A DNA stretch of 64,000 nt from Brevibacterium antiquum CNRZ 918 (GCF_900169145.1 NZ_FXZD01000008.1:124001-188000), one strand, 5' to 3'; counted from the stretch's first letter, positions 33,100-42,940 are shown. Notes: generated by a model from the sequence alone, not told the origin. A program made the numbers and translations.

Positions 33100-34275
33100 G
33101 TGGAACAGCAGGATCTGCAGGAATTGTTCGGTCGGTCTGGGACCGGTCCGTTGGCGGGAGTGGTCGTCGCTGACTTCTCACGTGTGTTGGCGGGGCCCTA
33201 CGCGACGATGATGCTTGCCGACCTCGGCGCCACGGTCATCAAGGTCGAGGGACGGACCGGCGACGATACACGGCACTGGGCGCCACCTCGGCGAGGCGAT
33301 GATGCGACGTATTTCCTCACGGCGAACCGAAACAAGCACTCCGTGGTCCTCGATTTCAAAGACGAGGGGGAGCTGGCCCTGGCGCAGGAGCTGGCTAGGC
33401 GGGCCGACATCCTCGTGGAGAACTTCAAGGCCGGTGGATTGGCAAAGTACGGGCTCGACTATGACACCGTCAAGATTCAGAATCCGGGCGTCATCTACGC
33501 CTCGGTGACCGGGTTCGGGCGTGACAACCCGCAACCCGGCTACGATCTGCTGATCCAGGGACTGTCCGGCTTCATGAGCGTCACAGGGTCGCAGGAGTCG
33601 GGTCCGGTGAAGGCTGGCGTGGCGGTCGTTGACGTGTTCACCGGTCTGCACACCACGGTCGGAATCCTCGCGGCACTGGCCCACCGCAAGGACACCGGCG
33701 AGGGGCAGCTGGTGGAGACGAACCTCCTGTCCTCGGCACTGTCTGGGCTGGCGAACCAGACCTCGGCATATGTGGCCGGGGGTGTCGTCCCGCAGGCAAT
33801 GGGCAACGCCCACCCGAGCCTGTACCCCTACCAGCCGATGCCCACGGCCGAGGGGCAGATCATCATCGCTGTCGGCAACGACAACCAGTTCCGTTCACTG
33901 GCAGCGGTGCTGGGCCATCCCGAGTGGGCTGAGGATGCACGCTTCGCGAACTTCTCCGACCGCAACGAGAACCGTGGCGAACTCGAACCGGAACTCATCG
34001 CCGCGCTGAGTGAGAAGACGAACCAGGAATGGTTCGACATCCTGACTGCTGCCGGTCTTCCGTGTGCTCCGATCAACACGATCGCCCAGGGTGTCGACCT
34101 GGCGACCTCGCTGGGTCTTGAGCCCGTCGCCGAGGCGGGGGCCGGGGATCGGGTGATCCCAACGGTGGCCAATCCGATCCGCTTGTCCGAGACTCCGCCG
34201 AGCTACGATCTCGCTCCGCCACAGCTGGGGGACAGCACCGAGGTGGTCAAGGACTGGTTGCGCAGCCAGCGCTGA
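33100..34275 (+). CDS. Family III CoA transferase (CaiB/BaiF type)
   Basis: A 391-residue protein of the formyl-CoA transferase/CaiB family. Typical segments are GVVVADFSRVLAGPYATMMLADLGA, VLDFKDEGELALAQEL and the catalytic aspartate D149 in PGYDLLIQGLSG. These enzymes move CoA between carboxylic acids through a glutamyl/aspartyl-acyl anhydride. Substrates are unknown. GTG 33100 is preferred because GGGAGG lies six bases upstream; the frame opens earlier but without start signals. The 300 bases after it hold only a 12-bp repeat array. Confidence 0.87.
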   Translation: MEQQDLQELFGRSGTGPLAGVVVADFSRVLAGPYATMMLADLGATVIKVEGRTGDDTRHWAPPRRGDDATYFLTANRNKHSVVLDFKDEGELALAQELARRADILVENFKAGGLAKYGLDYDTVKIQNPGVIYASVTGFGRDNPQPGYDLLIQGLSGFMSVTGSQESGPVKAGVAVVDVFTGLHTTVGILAALAHRKDTGEGQLVETNLLSSALSGLANQTSAYVAGGVVPQAMGNAHPSLYPYQPMPTAEGQIIIAVGNDNQFRSLAAVLGHPEWAEDARFANFSDRNENRGELEPELIAALSEKTNQEWFDILTAAGLPCAPINTIAQGVDLATSLGLEPVAEAGAGDRVIPTVANPIRLSETPPSYDLAPPQLGDSTEVVKDWLRSQR

Positions 34276-34338
34276 GGGCAGTCATTTCACCGTCACTACC
34301 GGGGTCATGCTCGGAGTCAGACCCAGTGTTGCTGCACG

Positions 34339-34410
34339 GAAGTTCTGCCAGACGTTCTGCCGGACGTTCCGGCAGGCGTTCTGTCGGACGTTCTGCCGGA
34401 AGTTCTGGCA
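34339..34410. repeat. Tandem array of six 12-bp units
   Basis: Six 12-base units, consensus GACGTTCTGCCG, run without gaps from 34339 to 34410. CTGCCGG at 34357-34363 and CCGGCAG at 34369-34375 can pair, so the array may fold or end transcription of the CoA-transferase gene. The rest of 34276-34574 shows no gene. Confidence 0.8.
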
Positions 34411-34574
34411 GGTTGGGTTCGTGAAACACCAGGGCTGCTCGGGCTGAACTTCCGGATTCACTGACGTACCCTGGAGTCTGTATGAATGCACCCTAGTCAC
34501 TGGGGAGATCCTGAGCAGTCCACTTCTGGTCACGGCGGATTTCGCAAAGTGGCGCACCAGACTCCAGGACTGAG

Positions 34575-35366
34575 ATGGATACAGACAAGACTGAGACGAA
34601 GTCCGCCAGACGGTCGGTCGTCAAGCGCGCGCTGATGGTTGTGGCCATGCTGCTGACAGCCTTTCATCTGCTCGCAAGCTTCCTCTGGATCGCTCCGTCG
34701 TCGACGGCGCGAGAGGTGATCCCCGGGGACCTTCTCTCCGAGTACATGATTCCGCTGTGGGGTCAGTCGTGGAGTGTATTCGCTCCCGAGCCGATCAACG
34801 GCGACTACTACTTCGATGTCCGCGCGGTCGTGAAGACTGCCGAGGGCGGTGAAGAGGTCACGGATTGGGTGCGCGCCACGGATGTTGAACTCGATCATTC
34901 GACCTACAAGCTCTTCCCTCCTCGCTCGGCCGGTCTGGGCGTCGGGGTCGCCTCCGACATCAAGGGATCGTGGGAGGACCTGCCCAACGACCAGAAGGCG
35001 ATCGTCAAGCTCGACTACTTCAAGGGTGATGACTCTGTCGACCGGCTGACGACGAAGCTGGGGGACTACGAAGATCCCGACGGTGCTGTCGACGGATACC
35101 TGGAGAGCGAACATCTGGCCACGGCCTATGCGACACAGGTGGCCAGAGCGATCTGGGGTGAGGACGTCCAGCGCGTCCAGTACCAGGCAGCCCGACAGAA
35201 TGTTGTGCCGTTTGCACAGCGCAACAACGACGATGCGAAACGGCCGAACATCCAGCCGGTGCCGGTCGGCTGGCGAGCACTGGTGGCCGAACCGCACCAG
35301 TCCGATGTGGAGTTCGCCGAGTACTTCTGTGCCTCCGACAAAGTGAGGTGTGCAGATGAGCAGTGA
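34575..35366 (+). CDS. DUF5819-family protein, SdpA-like partner
   Basis: A 263-residue protein with one N-terminal membrane helix (about 17-40) and an extracytoplasmic domain. The motif LWGQSWSVFAPEPINGDYYFDVRA after the helix is the DUF5819 hallmark and recalls the Trp-phe/pro block of SdpA proteins. No catalytic residues are recognised. The HTTM-domain gene that follows overlaps it by 11 bases, and the pair is common in actinobacteria. By analogy with Bacillus SdpA/SdpB, which mature the SdpC toxin, the pair may modify a secreted or membrane peptide; that is inference. No precursor peptide gene is seen nearby. Confidence 0.75.
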   Translation: MDTDKTETKSARRSVVKRALMVVAMLLTAFHLLASFLWIAPSSTAREVIPGDLLSEYMIPLWGQSWSVFAPEPINGDYYFDVRAVVKTAEGGEEVTDWVRATDVELDHSTYKLFPPRSAGLGVGVASDIKGSWEDLPNDQKAIVKLDYFKGDDSVDRLTTKLGDYEDPDGAVDGYLESEHLATAYATQVARAIWGEDVQRVQYQAARQNVVPFAQRNNDDAKRPNIQPVPVGWRALVAEPHQSDVEFAEYFCASDKVRCADEQ

Positions 35367-36480
35367 CAAGAACACCCGGGTCAAGGGTGAAGAGATCGGC
35401 GTGCAGGAGTCGAAGTCCGGGGTGACCTCCTATTCGGCAGCGGATCCGAACGAGCGCATTCCAGTCGCTTCCCGCGTCCTGGGGAGCATCTCGCGCGGCT
35501 GGGACTGGCTTGAGGAGATGCTCATCGGTCGCTATCACGCAACGTACGGTCTCGCGGTGACCCGTATCCTCATCGGCCTGACCGGACTCGGCCTGCTGCT
35601 GACGAACTTCAGCGCCCGGCACTATGCCTTCGGCGTGGGCAGCGCCTGGAACGGGGAGATCGCTGACCCCAAGAGCGACTTCCCGAACATCTGGCTGTTC
35701 TCTGTCTTCCACCGTGCGGTGACCAACCCGCCGTTGTTCACCGCCATGATCATCGGTCTGGCCATTCTCGCCGTCGTCATCATCCTCGGATGGCGGACTC
35801 GCATCGTTCTGCCGTTCTATCTGGTCCTGTGGGTGAGCTTCATCGAGCTCAACGACGGTGCTGGCGATCAGGGCGACAATGCGTATCGCATGTTCATGAT
35901 CGCGATGCTCTTCGCCGACACCACCCGGCGGTGGTCCTTGGATGCCAAGCGCAAGAGACAGCAGAACCCGGAGTTCCCGGAAACCGACGGAGGCAGCTAT
36001 CGCTGGGCCCTCATCATGGCCAACAACTTAGCGATCGTCGTGCTGGCCTTCCAGGTCTGTGCGATCTACATGTCGGGTGGTCTGTACAAGGCCGGTGGTG
36101 CCGCTTGGCAGCACGGATTCGCAGTGTACAACCCGCTGCACACTCAACAGTTCGGAACCTGGCCGGTGCTCTCAGACCTGCTGACCGCCTGGGGCCCGAT
36201 GGTCGTGGCCATCTCCTGGGGCTCGGTCCTGTTCCAGTGCGCGTTCCCGTTCATGCTGTTCAACAGGTACACGCGAATTGTGGGCCTGTTGGGCATCCTC
36301 TCCTTCCACCTGGGAATCGCCCTGCTGATGGGACTGCCCTGGTTCTCGCTGACGATGATCGCCGTCGATGCCATCTTCATCCGCGATCGCAGCTTCGAAA
36401 AGCTCCACAAGCTGGTGAGTCGCTGGTGGAGATCGACCTCCGAAGGCTTGGAACGCACGAAGGCGAATGCCTCGCGCTAG
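35356..36480 (+). CDS. HTTM-domain membrane protein (vitamin-K gamma-carboxylase-like, SdpB-like)
   Basis: A 374-residue multi-pass membrane protein of the HTTM superfamily. A soluble N-terminus of about 55 residues leads to about eight helices. Family features include ILIGLTGLGLLLTNF, SFIELNDGAGDQGDNAYRMFMIAMLFADT and the SGGLYKAGGAAWQHGFAVYNPL block with K and H. HTTM proteins include vitamin K-dependent gamma-carboxylase and SdpB; in bacteria most are unassigned. ATG 35356 is preferred over GTG 35350 because GAGG lies seven bases upstream. The start overlaps the DUF5819 gene, so the two are coupled. A very strong hairpin follows. Confidence 0.82.
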   Translation: MSSDKNTRVKGEEIGVQESKSGVTSYSAADPNERIPVASRVLGSISRGWDWLEEMLIGRYHATYGLAVTRILIGLTGLGLLLTNFSARHYAFGVGSAWNGEIADPKSDFPNIWLFSVFHRAVTNPPLFTAMIIGLAILAVVIILGWRTRIVLPFYLVLWVSFIELNDGAGDQGDNAYRMFMIAMLFADTTRRWSLDAKRKRQQNPEFPETDGGSYRWALIMANNLAIVVLAFQVCAIYMSGGLYKAGGAAWQHGFAVYNPLHTQQFGTWPVLSDLLTAWGPMVVAISWGSVLFQCAFPFMLFNRYTRIVGLLGILSFHLGIALLMGLPWFSLTMIAVDAIFIRDRSFEKLHKLVSRWWRSTSEGLERTKANASR

Positions 36481-36527
36481 TCGCCTGCGCGCCGCACGAG
36501 CCGTTGTTTCCTGAGCTCGCAGGGAAA

Positions 36528-36589
36528 GGGCCCCATCGAAGTTTCAGAGCTCCGCTTTAAAGCAGAGCTCTGAAACTTCGATGGGGCCC
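36528..36589. terminator. Large bidirectional hairpin, 25-bp perfect arms
   Basis: Arms 36528-36552 and 36565-36589 are perfectly complementary; the loop contains the further palindrome GCTTTAAAGC (36554-36563), so with one mismatch the stem reaches 31 bp. It lies between convergent HTTM and clpB genes and contains no T-run. Confidence 0.8.
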
Positions 36590-36606
36590 GTACCGTTTGG
36601 GGCGGA

Positions 36607-39207
36607 CTATCGCTTCGGGCGCAGCTCCAGGCCTTTGGACTCCGGATCCTCGGGCAGACCGATGACGATGTCATCGCCGTCGACCACGTCGCCGGACAGC
36701 AGAGCGCGGGCCAGTTTGTCTCCGATCTCGCGCTGGACCAGCCTGCGCAGGGGGCGGGCGCCGAACGCAGGATCGTAGCCCTCGAGCGCGAGCCAATCCT
36801 CGGCGGCATCCGTGACCTCGAGCGTGATCCGGCGTTCGGTCAGGCGAGACGCCAGACGCTGGATCTGCAGGTCGACGATGGAGGACAGCTCCTCCGTGCT
36901 CAGGGCGTCGAAGAGCACGATGTCGTCAAGACGGTTGAGGAACTCGGGCTTGAACGTCGAATGCACGACGCCCAACACAGCATCCTTCTGCTCCTCGACA
37001 CTCAGAGACTGATCGACGAGGAACTGCGAACCCAGGTTCGAGGTCAGAATCAGAATCGTGTTCCGGAAGTCGACTGTGCGCCCCTGACCATCGGTGAGAC
37101 GACCATCGTCAAGAACCTGCAGCAGGATGTCGAAGACACTCGGGTGTGCCTTTTCCACCTCGTCGAGGAGGACGACGGAGTAGGGGCGACGGCGCACAGC
37201 CTCGGTGAGCTGGCCGCCCTCGTCGTAGCCGACGTAGCCCGGAGGGGCGCCGACGAGACGTGAGACGGTGTGCTTCTCGCCATACTCGCTCATATCAATG
37301 CGGATCAGGGCCTTCTCATCGTCGAAGAGGAAGTCCGCGAGGGACTTCGCGAGCTCGGTCTTGCCCACGCCGGTGGGGCCGAGGAACAGGAACGAGCCCG
37401 TCGGACGGTCCGGGTCGGCGATGCCGGCACGTGAACGACGGATCGCATCGGACACCGTGGCCACGGCGCTCTTCTGGCCGATGAGACGCTTGCCCAGCAC
37501 ATCCTCGGCGCCCAGCAGCTTCTCGATCTCGCCCTGCATCAGGCGTCCGGCCGGGATGCCCGTCCAGGAGGAGACGACCTCGGCGATGTCATTGCTCGAG
37601 ACACGATCACTGACCATCGGATCGGTCTCGGTCTCGGCGTTGGCTTCCTCCGCCTCGGCGAGGTCGATCTCCTTCTGCACGGCAGGGATCTCCCCGTAGA
37701 GCAGACGCGAGGCCGTTTCCAGATCCGTGTCGCGCTGAGCCTTGTCAGCCTGAGAGCGCAGCTCGTCGAGCTTCTCCTTGAGCTCGCCGACCCGGTTGAG
37801 ACCAGCCCTCTGGGATTCCCAGGTGGCCTCGAGGGCGTGCAGCTCCTCCTCCCGATCGGCAAGATCGGCACGCAGGGCGCCGAGGCGCTCCTTCGAGGCC
37901 GTGTCCGTTTCCTTGGACAGGGCCATGTCCTCCATTTTCAGCCGATCCACCGCACGCCGAAGCTCATCGATCTCGACGGGTGCCGAGTCGATCTCCATGC
38001 GCAGACGGGACGCGGCTTCGTCGACGAGGTCGATGGCCTTGTCCGGCAGCTGACGGCCGGTGATGTAGCGATTGGACATGGTGGCCGCGGCGACGAGTGC
38101 TCCGTCGTTGATCGAGACCTTGTGGTGGGCCTCGTAGCGTTCCTTGAGCCCACGCAGGATCGCGACCGTGTCCTCGACGCTGGGTTCGCCCACGTAGACC
38201 TGCTGGAACCTGCGTTCCAGGGCCGGATCCTTCTCGATGTTCTCGCGATACTCGTCGAGTGTGGTCGCGCCGACGAGGCGCAGTTCACCGCGGGCGAGCA
38301 TCGGCTTGAGCATATTGCCCGCGTCCATAGCGGAGTCTCCGGTGGCGCCGGCGCCGACGACGGTATGGAGCTCATCGATGAAGGTGATGACCTGGCCATC
38401 GGCGTTCTTGATCTCCTCGAGGACGGCCTTGAACCTCTCCTCGAATTCGCCCCGGTACTTCGCCCCGGCCACCATTGCGGACAGGTCCAGGCTGATCAGC
38501 GTCTTGTCGCGCAGGGACTCAGGCACGTCACCGGCCACGATCCGCTGGGCCAAGCCTTCGACCACGGCGGTCTTGCCGACGCCGGGGTCGCCGATGAGGA
38601 CGGGGTTGTTCTTCGTCCGCCGCGAGAGGACCTGGATGACCCGCCGGATCTCCTTGTCACGACCGATGACCGGGTCGAGTTTGCCCTCACGCGCGGTGGC
38701 TGTGAGGTCGAGGCCGTACTTCTCCAGCGACTGCATCGTGTCCTCGGGGTTCTCCGAGGTGACCTTCTTTCCCCCGCGCAGTTCGGGCAGCGCAGCCAGC
38801 AGAGCGTCGCGGCCGGCGCCGGCGCGGCGCAGCGCCTCACCGGCTCCGTCCTGACCCGCGGCGGCCGCGAGCAGCAGGTGCTCCGTGGACACGAACTGAT
38901 CGCCGAGGCTGGTCATCTCCTCCTGCGCGAGGTTCATCATCTCGAGTCCGGAACGCGACAGCCCCGGCTGGGACACGGTCTGACCGCTGACGGTGGGGAA
39001 GCCATCGATGGTCGAGCGGACCGAATCCAGAACGGACTTCGGGTCGGCGCCGACCTTTGTCACCAGGTTTGAGGCCAGTGAGTCCGGCTGCTCCAGCAGA
39101 GCCGCGACCAGGTGGACGGGCTCGATCTGATTGTTTCGCCGAGCCACGACGTCATTCATCGCGGACTGAACCGTCTCGCGTGATTTGGTTGTCAACTGTG
39201 CGTCCAT
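36607..39207 (-). CDS. clpB: ClpB protein disaggregase
   Basis: An 866-residue Hsp100 chaperone. An N-terminal repeat domain (1 to about 145) is followed by AAA1 with Walker A GDPGVGKT at 206-213, a coiled-coil middle domain (about 400-520) and AAA2 with Walker A GPTGVGKT at about 609-616. ClpB cooperates with DnaK to pull apart aggregates. ATG 39207 has AAGGAG upstream; the frame opens 30 bases earlier without support. Upstream lies a perfect HAIR element, indicating control by HspR as in many actinobacteria. Convergent with the HTTM gene. Confidence 0.96.
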   Translation of the reverse strand: MDAQLTTKSRETVQSAMNDVVARRNNQIEPVHLVAALLEQPDSLASNLVTKVGADPKSVLDSVRSTIDGFPTVSGQTVSQPGLSRSGLEMMNLAQEEMTSLGDQFVSTEHLLLAAAAGQDGAGEALRRAGAGRDALLAALPELRGGKKVTSENPEDTMQSLEKYGLDLTATAREGKLDPVIGRDKEIRRVIQVLSRRTKNNPVLIGDPGVGKTAVVEGLAQRIVAGDVPESLRDKTLISLDLSAMVAGAKYRGEFEERFKAVLEEIKNADGQVITFIDELHTVVGAGATGDSAMDAGNMLKPMLARGELRLVGATTLDEYRENIEKDPALERRFQQVYVGEPSVEDTVAILRGLKERYEAHHKVSINDGALVAAATMSNRYITGRQLPDKAIDLVDEAASRLRMEIDSAPVEIDELRRAVDRLKMEDMALSKETDTASKERLGALRADLADREEELHALEATWESQRAGLNRVGELKEKLDELRSQADKAQRDTDLETASRLLYGEIPAVQKEIDLAEAEEANAETETDPMVSDRVSSNDIAEVVSSWTGIPAGRLMQGEIEKLLGAEDVLGKRLIGQKSAVATVSDAIRRSRAGIADPDRPTGSFLFLGPTGVGKTELAKSLADFLFDDEKALIRIDMSEYGEKHTVSRLVGAPPGYVGYDEGGQLTEAVRRRPYSVVLLDEVEKAHPSVFDILLQVLDDGRLTDGQGRTVDFRNTILILTSNLGSQFLVDQSLSVEEQKDAVLGVVHSTFKPEFLNRLDDIVLFDALSTEELSSIVDLQIQRLASRLTERRITLEVTDAAEDWLALEGYDPAFGARPLRRLVQREIGDKLARALLSGDVVDGDDIVIGLPEDPESKGLELRPKR

Positions 39208-39281
39208 GCGCATCTCCTTCACAAGTGTTCTTCGCAACTGTTCCGTGTACAGGAATTGATCTCGAAGAGTTCAACACCGAT

Positions 39282-39308
39282 AAAGTTGAGTCTATTCCAC
39301 TCAACTTT
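39282..39308. promoter_or_regulatory. HAIR operator (HspR binding site) upstream of clpB
   Basis: AAAGTTGAGT and ACTCAACTTT form perfect ten-base arms with a seven-base centre. This matches the HspR-associated inverted repeat CTTGAGT-N7-ACTCAAG except at the outermost bases. It lies 75 bases before the clpB ATG, where promoter blocking by HspR is expected. Confidence 0.85.
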
Positions 39309-39414
39309 GAAAAGCGAGAGAACCCGAGCCGTTCGGCGCGCACATCACCACGGTGAAGCCCGGCATGTGTCATTACGGTGAAGCCCGGCAGGCGTCAGCT
39401 CAGGAGTACACGCG

Positions 39415-40992
39415 TCACCTCAGCAGCACGGATTGGAGATCGAAGCGGCGCAGCACTCTGTCGGCGATCTCCGGGTCGGTGCCGCGTTCGCGTCGGGCCT
39501 TGAGCACTTCCGTGCGGGCGGACTGCAGTGCCTTGGTCTGCACCTTCACCATCGCCTCGCGGTGCTCCCTCAGCGTTGTGGCCTGCTCCGAACTGACCTG
39601 GTCGTCCGAGGTTCCCAGCAGCTGCGAGTAGAGGACCTTGAAGCGTGCGCGCAGAGGTTCAGCCACCTCCTCGGGCAGGCTGTCGTCATTCTTGATCTGG
39701 TCGATCGCGGCCTTGTACGCACGACGCGCGATCTCCGCCGAATCCTCACGCTCCTTCTGCGCCTCGTCGTCGATGCCGAGGATGGTGACGATGGTGGGGA
39801 AGGTGAGGCCGGCCAGGACCAGAGTCACCAGTAGGATCACGGCGGCCGCGACGAGGATGGAGGAGCGGCCGGGGAACGGCTCTCCGGTCGCGGTGGTTGC
39901 AGGAATCGACAACGCCAGCGCAATGGTGGCCAATCCGCGCATCCCGCCCCAGGTCATCAGCATGGCATCCCTGACATTCAACGGTGCTGCGTCCGGGTCC
40001 TCGTCCTTCCGCCTGTTCTCGAGCACGGTCCCGATGAGCAGCCAGCCGAACCTCACCGCGATGATGACGCCAGCGATGGCGAGCCCCACGAGCACGGCTT
40101 CTCCGAGCCCGGTCTGCTCGGTTTCGACGACCATGCGCAGGTCGAGGCCGATGAGCCCGAAGGCGATGCCGGTGATGAGCATCTCGAGGACCTGCCACGT
40201 CGAGGCCTGGGTGACACGTTCGGCTGAATTGCCCTCGACATCGCGTCGGCGCACCTCGAGTGCGGCCACGACCACGGCGACGACTCCGCTGGCGTGGAAA
40301 TGTTCGGCGATGAGGTAGACGCCGAAGGGCAGCATCAGCATCAGCGAGGAGCGGGCGATCGTATGATCGATCTTCTCCATCACCGACCACACGATGAATA
40401 CCACGACGAGGCCGATGGTGATGGCGATGGCCGCGGAGATGAGGAAGGACAGGGCCAGCTGTCCGAAGTCCACCTCGGTGCCGGACATGGCCGCCGCCAT
40501 CGCGGTCTGGAAGATCACGAGGGACGCGGCATCGTTGAACAGCCCCTCGCTTTGCAGCGTGGACATGATCCGCCGAGGTATCGACACGGTTCCTGCGACC
40601 GCATCGACGGCGACGGGGTCGGGTGGGGCGAGCATTGCTCCCAGCGCCACCGCGGCGGCGATGGTGATCCCGGGGATGAGGAGGACCGCGGTTCCGGCCA
40701 CGGCCGCCACCGTGACGCCGACGAGCGCGACCGCCATGCCCAGGATCGTGCGCCAGCGGATGGCGAAGAGAGCCCAGGATGTCTTCTGGGCGGCCGCGAA
40801 CAGGAGGGGCGGCAGGAACAGGGGCAGGATGAGTTCGGGGTCGATGGTGATCTGCGCGAATGTGGGGATGAATGCGCCGGCGATGCCGATGACCACCATG
40901 AGTGCAGGCCAGGGGAGGCGCAGCTTCTGGCCCAAGCCCACGACCACGCTGGTCGCGGCACCGAATCCGATGATCATCAGCAGGGTGGTCAT
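39415..40992 (-). CDS. Na+/H+ antiporter, CPA1 family
   Basis: A 525-residue membrane antiporter of the NhaP/NhaO-like CPA1 family with about twelve helices. The unwound-helix aspartates appear in LAPPDPVAVDAVAG (helix 5, ND/DP pair) and in SEGLFNDAASLVIF (helix 5-6 region), which carries the classic FNDA motif. A long charged cytosolic C-terminus of about 130 residues (EREDSAEIARRAYKAAIDQI onward) may regulate it. It exchanges Na+ or K+ for protons at the cell membrane. ATG 40992 has GAGGAG upstream. It precedes clpB on the same strand but 208 bases away. Confidence 0.9.
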   Translation of the reverse strand: MTTLLMIIGFGAATSVVVGLGQKLRLPWPALMVVIGIAGAFIPTFAQITIDPELILPLFLPPLLFAAAQKTSWALFAIRWRTILGMAVALVGVTVAAVAGTAVLLIPGITIAAAVALGAMLAPPDPVAVDAVAGTVSIPRRIMSTLQSEGLFNDAASLVIFQTAMAAAMSGTEVDFGQLALSFLISAAIAITIGLVVVFIVWSVMEKIDHTIARSSLMLMLPFGVYLIAEHFHASGVVAVVVAALEVRRRDVEGNSAERVTQASTWQVLEMLITGIAFGLIGLDLRMVVETEQTGLGEAVLVGLAIAGVIIAVRFGWLLIGTVLENRRKDEDPDAAPLNVRDAMLMTWGGMRGLATIALALSIPATTATGEPFPGRSSILVAAAVILLVTLVLAGLTFPTIVTILGIDDEAQKEREDSAEIARRAYKAAIDQIKNDDSLPEEVAEPLRARFKVLYSQLLGTSDDQVSSEQATTLREHREAMVKVQTKALQSARTEVLKARRERGTDPEIADRVLRRFDLQSVLLR

Positions 40993-41150
40993 GGCCGTCT
41001 CCTCGGTATGGGTGGCATGTGCTGCGCGCTCGAACAACGGCATCGATGTCAGTCAGCATCGTCTCCACGAGGGGCGCCAGGTCAGGACCTCGAAGGAAAT
41101 CGATGCCAGGTTTCCGCGCCGGACCAACGATACTTTGGCAGAATACTGTT

Positions 41151-41930
41151 ATGTCTGACTCAATTGTATTGTCTGTGGCCGACGACGCAGTCGCGATGAT
41201 TTCGATCAACGAGCCGGAGACTCGCAATGCGCTGTCGCGGTCGGTGATGAATGAGCTCATCGGCACCCTCGCCGAGGTGGGGCAGCGCACCGATGTCCGT
41301 GCAGTGATCCTGGCCACCGCAGGACATGTCTTCAGTTCCGGCCATGATCTCAAGGAGATCCGTGGGGCCGAGCTGGAATCGCAGCAGGAGACCTTCGCGC
41401 TCTGCTCTGAACTCATGCAGCTGATTCAGTCGATCCCGCAGCCGGTCATTGCACAGGTCCAAGGTGTGGCGACCGCAGCCGGCTGCCAGCTTGTCGCCAG
41501 CTGCGACCTGGCGGTGGCGGCGCACTCGGCTCGCTTCGCCACACCGGGGGTGAAGATCGGTCTGTTCTGCTCCACGCCCATGGTGGCGCTGACTCGGGCG
41601 GTGCCGGCGAAGACTGCGATGCGGATGCTGCTGACCGGAGACTTCCTCAGCGCTGGAGATGCGCTGACGTTCGGATTGGTCTCCGATGTGGTTGCCGATG
41701 ACGAGCTGGAGACCTCGACCGTGGAGCTGGCGCGGAAGGTCGCGTCAGCCTCGTCGGCTACAGTGGCAGTAGGCAAAGCAGCGTTCTACGAACAGCGTGA
41801 TCTGCCCCTGGGAGACGCCTATGCGCACATGTCGGAGGTGATGGCGCGCAATGCCGTCGCGGCCGACGCGCAGGAGGGCATCGACGCATTTCTGCACAGA
41901 AGAGAACCTCAGTGGCAGCATCGGGACTGA
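41151..41930 (+). CDS. Enoyl-CoA hydratase/isomerase-family protein (ECHDC3-like)
   Basis: A 259-residue crotonase. Oxyanion segments are GHVFSSGHDLKEI and QVQGVATAAGCQLVASCDLAVAA. The stretch ARFATPGVKIGLFCSTPMVALTRAV resembles the ECHDC3-like branch, whose activity is poorly defined, so the usual two catalytic glutamates are not both present. No ribosome binding site is seen; CAGAAT ends six bases before ATG 41151, suggesting a leaderless message. It is divergent from the antiporter gene. A pathway cannot be named. Confidence 0.88.
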   Translation: MSDSIVLSVADDAVAMISINEPETRNALSRSVMNELIGTLAEVGQRTDVRAVILATAGHVFSSGHDLKEIRGAELESQQETFALCSELMQLIQSIPQPVIAQVQGVATAAGCQLVASCDLAVAAHSARFATPGVKIGLFCSTPMVALTRAVPAKTAMRMLLTGDFLSAGDALTFGLVSDVVADDELETSTVELARKVASASSATVAVGKAAFYEQRDLPLGDAYAHMSEVMARNAVAADAQEGIDAFLHRREPQWQHRD

Positions 41931-42007
41931 CAGTGTGATTTCCTATGACTGTGTACTCGTTCGGATGAACCGGATGAGACGCTGCAGACGATGATGGAGG
42001 ATCAGAC

Positions 42008-42940
42008 GTGGCGGTAATCGTGACCGGAGCCAGCGGCTTCATCGGTGGCGCCATCGCCCGTGCCCTGACGGCCAGAGATGAGACCGTCTACGCCTTGGGA
42101 CGACGCGATCCGGAGATCCCGGGTGTGAATTTCCAGGCCTGGGACCTCACCGAACCCGCCTCCGAAGCAGTGAAATCCCTGGCGTCGAAGACCTCAGCGG
42201 TCTTCCACTGTGCAGGCATCGCCGAGGTCAGCGCCGACGATGATGAGCTGTACTCGGTCAAGGTCACCGGGACCCGGAACGTGCTCGACGCATTCGCGAA
42301 GGCGCGCATCGTGCACATCTCCTCCACGACGGTCTACTCCCCGAACAAGCCTCACGTGGACCTGTGGGAAGAAGCCGGCCCCAAGGACCCCAACGATTTC
42401 CATGACGCCTATTCGAAGACACATGCTCTGGCAGAGCAGCTCGTGACGCGGATCCGCCCCGACGCTGCCATCCTTCGGCCAGCCGCGGTCTACGGTCCCG
42501 GCGAGACCATGCTGATGCCGCACCTGAGCCGAGTGGCAAGGAAGGGAGTCCTGCGACTTCCCGGCCGCGGCAGGCAGAAGATCACCCTGACCCACATCGA
42601 CAACCTGGTGCGAGCGGCGATCGCCTGCGTCGATGTGCCTTCGGCCTCGGGCCCGTTCAACATCGGCGATCCGACTCCCTACAAACTCAAGGATGCGGTC
42701 TCCACTCACTTCGCCCGTATGGAGTACGAACCTGTCGTCATCGAAGCGATCGCGAAGGACAAGGCACTGTTCACCGCGAAGTTGGGGTTGAAGATCAAGA
42801 CGTTCTTCCATCAGGGCAATAGGGCGGAGCTGTTCTTCGTCGAGTACCTGCAGCACGATCGCACGTACAATCTCACTCGTCAGCAGCGAGTGCTCGGAAT
42901 CTCCACCACACAGTTCCTCTTGCCGTCACGATTCCAGTAG
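42008..42940 (+). CDS. NAD-dependent epimerase/dehydratase-family protein
   Basis: A 310-residue extended SDR. The Rossmann motif is TGASGFIGGAIA at 6-17 and the catalytic pair is Y135-x3-K139 (YSKTH). The middle block HIDNLVRAAIACVDVP and GPFNIGDPTPYKLKDAV are family standard. It resembles nucleotide-sugar or steroid-like dehydrogenases; the substrate is unknown. The start is GTG 42008, with GGAGG about eight bases upstream. The C-terminal 70 residues are unusually basic and aromatic (LKIKTFFHQGNRAELFFVEY), possibly a substrate-specific lid or membrane contact. Confidence 0.85.
   Translation: MAVIVTGASGFIGGAIARALTARDETVYALGRRDPEIPGVNFQAWDLTEPASEAVKSLASKTSAVFHCAGIAEVSADDDELYSVKVTGTRNVLDAFAKARIVHISSTTVYSPNKPHVDLWEEAGPKDPNDFHDAYSKTHALAEQLVTRIRPDAAILRPAAVYGPGETMLMPHLSRVARKGVLRLPGRGRQKITLTHIDNLVRAAIACVDVPSASGPFNIGDPTPYKLKDAVSTHFARMEYEPVVIEAIAKDKALFTAKLGLKIKTFFHQGNRAELFFVEYLQHDRTYNLTRQQRVLGISTTQFLLPSRFQ

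Noticed and set aside
37837-39072. 411-codon plus-strand frame opposite clpB
   Set aside because: Antisense shadow of the highly conserved clpB; no family match in its composition.
39746-41416. 556-codon minus-strand frame overlapping the CPA1 antiporter in another frame
   Set aside because: Arg/His/Pro-rich frame shadow; the antiporter reading has the FNDA motif and membrane helices.
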